Shown here: positions 5,821 through 9,530 of the stretch, piece by piece
How the letters are laid out: each line of letters opens with the position of its first letter
Position numbering within the stretch: the first letter of the stretch is position 1
Assembly (NCBI GenBank): GCA_946480525.1
Contig: CAMLLA010000138.1
Location: 1-9,530 of the forward strand
DNA length: 9,530 nt
Reading direction: 5' to 3'
Source of the DNA: an uncultured Asticcacaulis sp.
Lineage (GTDB): Bacteria > Pseudomonadota > Alphaproteobacteria > Caulobacterales > Caulobacteraceae
The notes under the pieces: model-generated
What the model was told of the DNA's origin: nothing
Database searches by the model: none
Seen by the model: only the letters and a program-made list of their open reading frames with translations
Translations under genes and position numbers: made by a program

Positions 5821-6114
5821 TTAAAAATTGTCGTCCGGATTCATGTTCTGATGAAGGACACGCACAATCACCAGATCGTTCGAGGCTTCGTACTTACAGA
5901 AGATCGTATGGGATTGAGAAAAGCTTCGGAAATGCTCTGGGCGCAGGTCAGTAGCGGTCATGCCGATTTTAAGTCCCGCCGCCAAATCTTCACAGGCCGT
6001 CAGAAGTTGGTCGACATACCTTTCGGCCTGATCAACCGACCACTGACGAGCGGTATAAAGCCAGATATCCCTTAGGTCGTCTTTGGCAGCCAGCGAAATG
6101 ACAAGGCGCTTCAA
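5821..6114 (-). CDS. parE: ParE/RelE-superfamily toxin
   Basis: This encodes 97 residues beginning at a TTG codon. The TTG overlaps the antitoxin stop codon (TTGA), and an AGGA lies ten bases upstream, so translation is coupled. The family plan is visible. An N-terminal strand (KRLVISLAA) leads into the helical hairpin with DLRDIWLYTARQWSVDQAERY, then CEDLA at 41-45. A C-terminal sheet follows, with R63, HTIFCKYE (69-76) and LVIVRVLHQNMNP (81-93). This is the ParE-type pattern of a DNA-gyrase inhibitor; the RelE mRNA-interferase fold is related but its catalytic set is not obvious here. The target is inferred. Codon use looks less GC-rich than in the neighbours amn and bioB, consistent with horizontal arrival. 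A misleading plus-strand frame overlaps it and was discarded. Confidence 0.9.
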   Translation of the reverse strand: MKRLVISLAAKDDLRDIWLYTARQWSVDQAERYVDQLLTACEDLAAGLKIGMTATDLRPEHFRSFSQSHTIFCKYEASNDLVIVRVLHQNMNPDDNF

Positions 6115-6356
6115 CCTTTAAAAGTCCTACGCATTTCACTTAGGAACTCCGACTTGTCAAAGTCGTAAACACGTCCGGACATGTCGCCCTTCTCGAGGGC
6201 GTCCTTAAGTGCGCGGACCTTTTCCTCTTGTTCCAAAAGAAGACGAAGGCCGGCATTGACTACGTCACTGGGTGACGCAAAGCGGCCGGCATCGATTTGT
6301 GCATCGATGAACTCTGCTGCCTGATCGTCAATGGCCAAGGATGTGTGCCGTGTCAT
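6111..6356 (-). CDS. parD: ParD-type ribbon-helix-helix antitoxin
   Basis: This encodes 81 residues. The N-terminus HTSLAIDDQAAEFIDAQI followed by GRFASPSDVVNAGLRLL (24-40) is the ribbon-helix-helix DNA-binding signature of ParD antitoxins. The C-terminal 40 residues are charged and would wrap the toxin. Gene order is the usual antitoxin first, toxin second, with a four-base overlap. Antitoxins of this type normally repress their own promoter as a complex with the toxin. Only 31 bases separate it from the bioB stop codon, so cotranscription with bioB is possible, and any own promoter would have to lie partly within bioB. No strong Shine-Dalgarno was seen before the ATG. Confidence 0.9.
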   Translation of the reverse strand: MTRHTSLAIDDQAAEFIDAQIDAGRFASPSDVVNAGLRLLLEQEEKVRALKDALEKGDMSGRVYDFDKSEFLSEMRRTFKG

Positions 6357-6387
6357 AGGTGTAAGGTACGGCCAAATAACCGAAAAC

Positions 6388-7368
6388 TCAAGTCATCGGC
6401 CTGAGATCGAGCGCCTGGAACAGATGCGCGTCGCTGCCGCGTTCCGGGTTCGGCGTGGTCAGCAACTGGTTGCCGACAAAGATCGAATTGGCACCGGCCA
6501 TGAAGCAAAGCGCCTGAAGCTCCTCACTCATCTCGTTGCGGCCGGCGCTAAGGCGGACCATGGCTTTCGGGCAGACGATGCGCGCCACGGCGACCGTGCG
6601 GACGAACTCGATGCCGGAGACGCCGCCTTCGCGCATGGCCTTCTCGCCCAGCGGCGTCCCGGTAACCGCGACCAGGTTGTTGATCGGCAGGCTGTCGGGA
6701 TGATGCGGCAGGGTCGCCAGCTGATGCAGGAACGATACCCGGTCCGCGCGGGCCTCGCCCATGCCGACAATGCCGCCACAGCAGGTTTTCATTCCTGAAT
6801 CGGCCACGGCCTTCAGCGTATCGAGCCGCTCGGCATAGGTCCGCGTGGTGACGACGCTTTCGTAATATTCCGGCGATGTGTCGAGGTTGTGGTTGTAATA
6901 GTCGAGGCCGGCGTCTTTCAAAGCCGTCGCCTGATCCGGCCGCAGCATGCCGAGCGTCGCACAGGTTTCCAGACCCAGCGCCTTGACGCTGCCGATCATC
7001 TCGGCCAGCGCCGGCAGGTCGCGGTCCTTCAGTTCGCGCCACGCCGCACCCATGCAGAATCGCTGCGCGCCACCGTCCTTTGCAGCCCGCGCTGCCGCCA
7101 GGACCTGATCGGCCGGCATAAGCTTCGAGGCTTTGAGCCCCGTATCGAAATGCGCCGATTGCGAACAGTAACCGCAGTTTTCCGCGCAGCCGCCGGTCTT
7201 GACCGACAGGAGCTGCGACAGCTGAACTTCGCTGGGATCGAAGGACTGGCGATGCACGCTGGCGGCGCGGAACACCAGTTCCATGAAGGGCAGGTCGAAC
7301 AGGGCGGCGATCTCGGCCTTGGTCCAGTCGTGCCGGATGGTGGCAAAGGTCTGCGAGGTATCGGCCAT
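6388..7368 (-). CDS. bioB: Biotin synthase
   Basis: This encodes 326 residues. It is a radical SAM enzyme that inserts sulfur into dethiobiotin, the last step of biotin synthesis; it is cytosolic and homodimeric. The radical-SAM cluster motif CAENCGYC holds C61, C65 and C68. The sacrificial [2Fe-2S] cluster ligands appear as C105 (QRFCMGAAW), C136 (ETCATLG) and C196 (KTCCGGI, first Cys of the pair), with the Arg of MVRLSAGR (R272). [13 protein letters not shown] (157-169) is also diagnostic. The start at 7368 is chosen because GGAG lies seven bases upstream; the in-frame ATG at 7392 would add eight residues and has a poorly spaced AAGG. No other bio gene is adjacent. The toxin-antitoxin pair follows it closely. 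It is divergent from the MFS gene, sharing a 107-base control region. Confidence 0.96.
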   Translation of the reverse strand: MADTSQTFATIRHDWTKAEIAALFDLPFMELVFRAASVHRQSFDPSEVQLSQLLSVKTGGCAENCGYCSQSAHFDTGLKASKLMPADQVLAAARAAKDGGAQRFCMGAAWRELKDRDLPALAEMIGSVKALGLETCATLGMLRPDQATALKDAGLDYYNHNLDTSPEYYESVVTTRTYAERLDTLKAVADSGMKTCCGGIVGMGEARADRVSFLHQLATLPHHPDSLPINNLVAVTGTPLGEKAMREGGVSGIEFVRTVAVARIVCPKAMVRLSAGRNEMSEELQALCFMAGANSIFVGNQLLTTPNPERGSDAHLFQALDLRPMT

Positions 7369-7397
7369 GTCTGAACTCCGTATTCCAGACATGCCTT

Positions 7398-7433
7398 AAC
7401 CGGGATTGGTGGCTATGGTCAAATGGCCCGGTT
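7398..7433. promoter_or_regulatory. Inverted repeat in the bioB/MFS divergent promoter region
   Basis: AACCGGG (7398-7404) and CCCGGTT (7427-7433) are 7-bp inverted arms, 22 bases apart. On the minus strand a TTGACC (7420-7425) inside them could be a bioB -35 element; the matching -10 (TTAAGG, 17 bases on) is poor. It does not resemble the BioR-type operator TTATnTATAA known in some alphaproteobacteria. A regulator site is possible but unproven. Confidence 0.3.
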
Positions 7434-7475
7434 TGTTCTAAGGCGCATGACATAATCTGGGGATCGAAACTTCGC

Positions 7476-8747
7476 ATGACCACCTCCGCCGCCAAGCCGC
7501 TCAATTCGCCGTTCAAGGTCCTGCTGGCCAGCCTGATCGGCACGACGATCGAATTCTTCGATTTTTACGTCTATGCCACCGCGGCGGTGCTGGTCTTTCC
7601 GACACTGTTCTTTCCATCCAGCGACCCGACTTCGGCCCTGCTCCAGTCATTCGCGACCTTTTCGATCGCTTTCTTCGCCCGTCCGATCGGCGCCATGATC
7701 TTTGGTCACTTCGGCGATGTCATTGGACGGAAAGCCACTCTGGTCGCGGCGCTGCTGACCATGGGGATTTCGACCGTCGTCATCGGTCTTCTTCCGTCCT
7801 ACGCCCAGATCGGTGTCGCGGCGCCGGCGCTGCTGGCCCTGTGCCGCTTCGGACAAGGGCTGGGTCTTGGCGGTGAGTGGGGCGGCGCGGTCCTTTTGGC
7901 GACGGAAAACGCGCCGCCGGGCAAGCGGTCGTGGTACGGCATGTTCCCGCAACTGGGCGCGCCGGTGGGCCTCCTCCTGTCATCCGGCGCCTTCTGGATC
8001 CTGCTGCAGAACATATCGCAGGAAGACTTTTTGGCTTGGGGCTGGCGCGTGCCGTTCCTGGCCTCGATCGCGCTTATCCTGATCGGCCTGTGGGTGCGCT
8101 TCTCGATCACTGAAACGCCGGAATTCCAGGCCGCCAAGGACATGGAAGAACGCGTCAAGGTGCCGCTGACGCGCATCTTCGCGCGCCATAAGCGCAGCCT
8201 TCTGTTGGGTAGCTTCGTCGGTCTCGTCACCTTCGTGCTCTTCTATATCGGCAGCGCCTGGCTTTTGTCGTTCAACGTCAAGACCCGCCACATCCCCTTT
8301 ATCGAGGCGCTGGAAATCCAGCTCGTCGGATCGGTCGCGTTTGGACTGTTCATTCCGATTTCCGCCAAGCTTGCCGAAAGGTTCGGCCGCCGCCAGGTGC
8401 TGATCGCCACAACCGTGCTGATCGGTCTGTTTTCGTTCAGCCTGCCGGTTCTGCTGGGTGGGGCGGACAGCGCCATCTTTGTGTTTTCGGCGCTGGCCAT
8501 GGCCTTGATGGGCCTGACCTATGGCCTGATCGGCACGGCACTGGCCGCGCCGTTTCCGACCGAAGTGCGCTATACGGGGTCGAGCCTGACCTTCAATTTC
8601 GCGGGCATCTTCGGTGCGTCCCTGGCGCCCTATGCCGCGACTTGGCTCTACAGCAACTATGGTGCGTCGCATGTCGGCTACTACCTGCTGGCGGCGGCGT
8701 CGGTCACGCTGCTTTGCATCTTCCTGTCCGGTAAGGATGAGGTCTGA
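7476..8747 (+). CDS. MFS transporter, metabolite:H+ symporter (MHS) family
   Basis: This encodes 423 residues and is an inner-membrane proton symporter of the major facilitator superfamily, with a likely twelve-helix layout. MHS signatures are clear: IGTTIEFFDFYVY (21-33) in the first helix, the loop 2-3 motif GHFGDVIGRKATL (77-89), and RFGQGLGLGGEWGGAVLL (124-141) in the fourth helix. The sequence GWRVPF (189-194) ends the first bundle, and the second copy of the loop motif is ERFGRRQVL (301-309). Characterised relatives carry alpha-ketoglutarate, citrate, proline/betaine or shikimate; the substrate here cannot be assigned. The ATG at 7476 is preceded by GGGGA at rather long spacing. It is divergent from bioB and followed one base after its stop codon by a palindromic repeat. 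Confidence 0.92.
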   Translation: MTTSAAKPLNSPFKVLLASLIGTTIEFFDFYVYATAAVLVFPTLFFPSSDPTSALLQSFATFSIAFFARPIGAMIFGHFGDVIGRKATLVAALLTMGISTVVIGLLPSYAQIGVAAPALLALCRFGQGLGLGGEWGGAVLLATENAPPGKRSWYGMFPQLGAPVGLLLSSGAFWILLQNISQEDFLAWGWRVPFLASIALILIGLWVRFSITETPEFQAAKDMEERVKVPLTRIFARHKRSLLLGSFVGLVTFVLFYIGSAWLLSFNVKTRHIPFIEALEIQLVGSVAFGLFIPISAKLAERFGRRQVLIATTVLIGLFSFSLPVLLGGADSAIFVFSALAMALMGLTYGLIGTALAAPFPTEVRYTGSSLTFNFAGIFGASLAPYAATWLYSNYGASHVGYYLLAAASVTLLCIFLSGKDEV

Positions 8748-8792
8748 GCATGCTTCGAAAAAGTGGATACCGGTTTTTCGTCCAAAGCATGC
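8748..8792. repeat. Dispersed palindromic (REP-like) element
   Basis: This is an imperfect palindrome of 45 bases. Outer arms are GCATGCTT (8748-8755) and AAGCATGC (8785-8792); inner arms are CGAAAAA (8756-8762) and TTTTTCG (8774-8780), with loop GTGGATACCGG and a four-base bulge TCCA. This layout, including AAAAGTGGnnACCGGTTTT, resembles a palindromic repeat I recall as common between genes in alphaproteobacterial genomes. It starts one base past the MFS stop codon and could cap the 3' end of that mRNA. Copy number cannot be judged from one window. Confidence 0.65.
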
Positions 8793-8809
8793 GATCACCA
8801 AAAGCGATC

Positions 8810-8829
8810 ATATAAAGATATCTTTATAT
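8810..8829. promoter_or_regulatory. Perfect 20-bp palindrome, likely operator of ahcY
   Basis: The 20 bases read ATATAAAGATATCTTTATAT, a perfect inverted repeat ending five bases before the ahcY promoter -35. Palindromes of this type occur before methionine-cycle genes in alphaproteobacteria. The ArsR-family regulator SahR is known to control such genes, including ahcY, in response to S-adenosylhomocysteine. Assigning this site to a SahR-like regulator is inference from memory; no ArsR gene is in the window. Confidence 0.7.
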
Positions 8830-8834
8830 CTTTA

Positions 8835-8863
8835 TTGCATCAGTAACCACCTGCGGGTATAAG
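8835..8863 (+). promoter_or_regulatory. Sigma70-like promoter for ahcY
   Basis: TTGCAT (8835-8840) and TATAAG (8858-8863) are separated by exactly 17 bases, a good match to the housekeeping -35/-10 plan. Transcription would begin near 8870, giving a leader of only about 25 bases. That is too short for a SAH or SAM riboswitch, and none was recognised, which favours operator control by the palindrome just upstream. Confidence 0.65.
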
Positions 8864-8895
8864 GGCGCAAATCCATTCGCGCGGAACCGATCCTC

Positions 8896-9530
8896 ATGTC
8901 AGCTAAAGACCCCGACTTTATCGTAAAAGACCTCAGCCTTGCCCCGTGGGGCCGCAAGGAGCTGGACATCGCCGAGGGGGAAATGCCGGGCCTGATGGCG
9001 ACCCGCGCCGAGTTCGGCAAGGACCAGCCGCTGAAGGGCGCGCGCATTGCCGGCTCGCTGCACATGACCATCCAAACGGGCGTACTGATCGAAACGCTTC
9101 AGGCGCTGGGGGCCGAAGTCCGCTGGGCGTCTTGCAACATCTTCTCGACCCAGGACCACGCCGCGGCCGCCATAGCCGAACGCGGCACCCCGGTCTTCGC
9201 CATTAAGGGCGAGACGCTGGAAGAGTACTGGGACTATGCCCACAAGATCTTTGAGTGGCACGATGGCGGCTATCCGAATCTGATCCTGGATGACGGCGGC
9301 GATGCGACGCTTCTGTGCGTCCTCGGCCCCAAGGCCGAGAAGGACCCCTCGATCCTCAACAATCCGACCAATGAGGAAGAAGAAGCGCTCTATACCGTCA
9401 TGAAGCGCTACCTGAAGGAAAAGCCGGGCTTCTATTCGGCCATCCGCGACGCCATCAAGGGCGTGTCGGAAGAAACGACGACCGGCGTGCACCGCCTGTA
9501 CGCCATGGCGCAGAAGGGCGATCTGCCCTT
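8896..9530 (+). CDS. ahcY: S-adenosylhomocysteine hydrolase (partial, C-terminus outside window)
   Basis: This shows 211 residues of a protein that is usually 430-470 long. It is a cytosolic, NAD-dependent enzyme that splits S-adenosylhomocysteine into adenosine and homocysteine, recycling the product of SAM-dependent methylation. The N-terminal substrate domain is intact: [16 protein letters not shown] (53-68, with catalytic-region His56), [21 protein letters not shown] (72-92), LDDGGD (131-136) and [10 protein letters not shown] (192-201). The stretch from about 149 to 189 ([11 protein letters not shown], then [15 protein letters not shown]) matches the insertion that makes the bacterial/plant long form larger than the animal one. 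The NAD-binding Rossmann domain lies beyond the edge. The start has only a weak GGAA upstream, but the residue sequence [16 protein letters not shown] is typical of the family. Confidence 0.96.
   Translation, partial: MSAKDPDFIVKDLSLAPWGRKELDIAEGEMPGLMATRAEFGKDQPLKGARIAGSLHMTIQTGVLIETLQALGAEVRWASCNIFSTQDHAAAAIAERGTPVFAIKGETLEEYWDYAHKIFEWHDGGYPNLILDDGGDATLLCVLGPKAEKDPSILNNPTNEEEEALYTVMKRYLKEKPGFYSAIRDAIKGVSEETTTGVHRLYAMAQKGDLP

Noticed and set aside
8864..8895. SAH or SAM riboswitch before ahcY
   Set aside because: The leader after the predicted promoter is only about 25 bases and has no recognisable riboswitch core.
1..9530. CRISPR array, tRNA or rRNA genes, insertion sequences, phage or defence genes
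   Set aside because: None seen on either strand; no regularly spaced repeats, cloverleaf candidates or transposase motifs.

Overview
The window looks like a chromosomal segment of a Caulobacterales-type alphaproteobacterium (Asticcacaulis, Caulobacter, Brevundimonas or Phenylobacterium relatives). The basis is the combination of Tad/Flp pilus genes, GC-rich codon use, closest-feeling family signatures (MHS transporter, long-form AhcY, alphaproteobacterial palindromic repeat) and weak Shine-Dalgarno use. The genus is an inference and cannot be settled from the sequence alone.

Region 1 (1-2636) is a Tad-pilus accessory island. Three Flp-type prepilin genes lie on the minus strand; the first is cut by the window edge. 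The outer two are near-identical and the middle one is divergent. A Rho-independent terminator sits between the upstream copy and the middle copy. An AT-rich intergenic region (about 735-915) separates them from a divergent plus-strand group: a secreted stand-alone CpaC/RcpA N-terminal domain protein and two TadE/TadG-like pseudopilins. Five of the six proteins carry the G|xxxxE[YF] prepilin-peptidase site. No peptidase, ATPase, secretin barrel or platform gene is present here.

Region 2 (2646-7368) is a run of minus-strand genes: bioB (biotin synthase), a ParDE-type toxin-antitoxin pair, amn (AMP nucleosidase) and pabB (aminodeoxychorismate synthase component I, folate pathway). The 196-base gap between amn and pabB is rich in dyads. 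It holds a strong terminator oriented for plus-strand transcription, with no plus-strand gene in front of it, and a LacI-family-like operator. This gap is the best candidate for an undescribed small RNA or structured leader.

Region 3 (7369-9530) is plus-strand: an MHS-family MFS transporter divergent from bioB, a dispersed palindromic repeat just after its stop codon, and then a well-formed regulatory region (20-bp perfect palindrome followed by a sigma70-like promoter) in front of ahcY, S-adenosylhomocysteine hydrolase, which is cut by the window end.

Most metabolic genes here are ordinary. The points worth following are the pilin array with its internal terminator, the orphan CpaC-N/TadE/TadE-like trio, the amn-pabB gap, and the ahcY operator.
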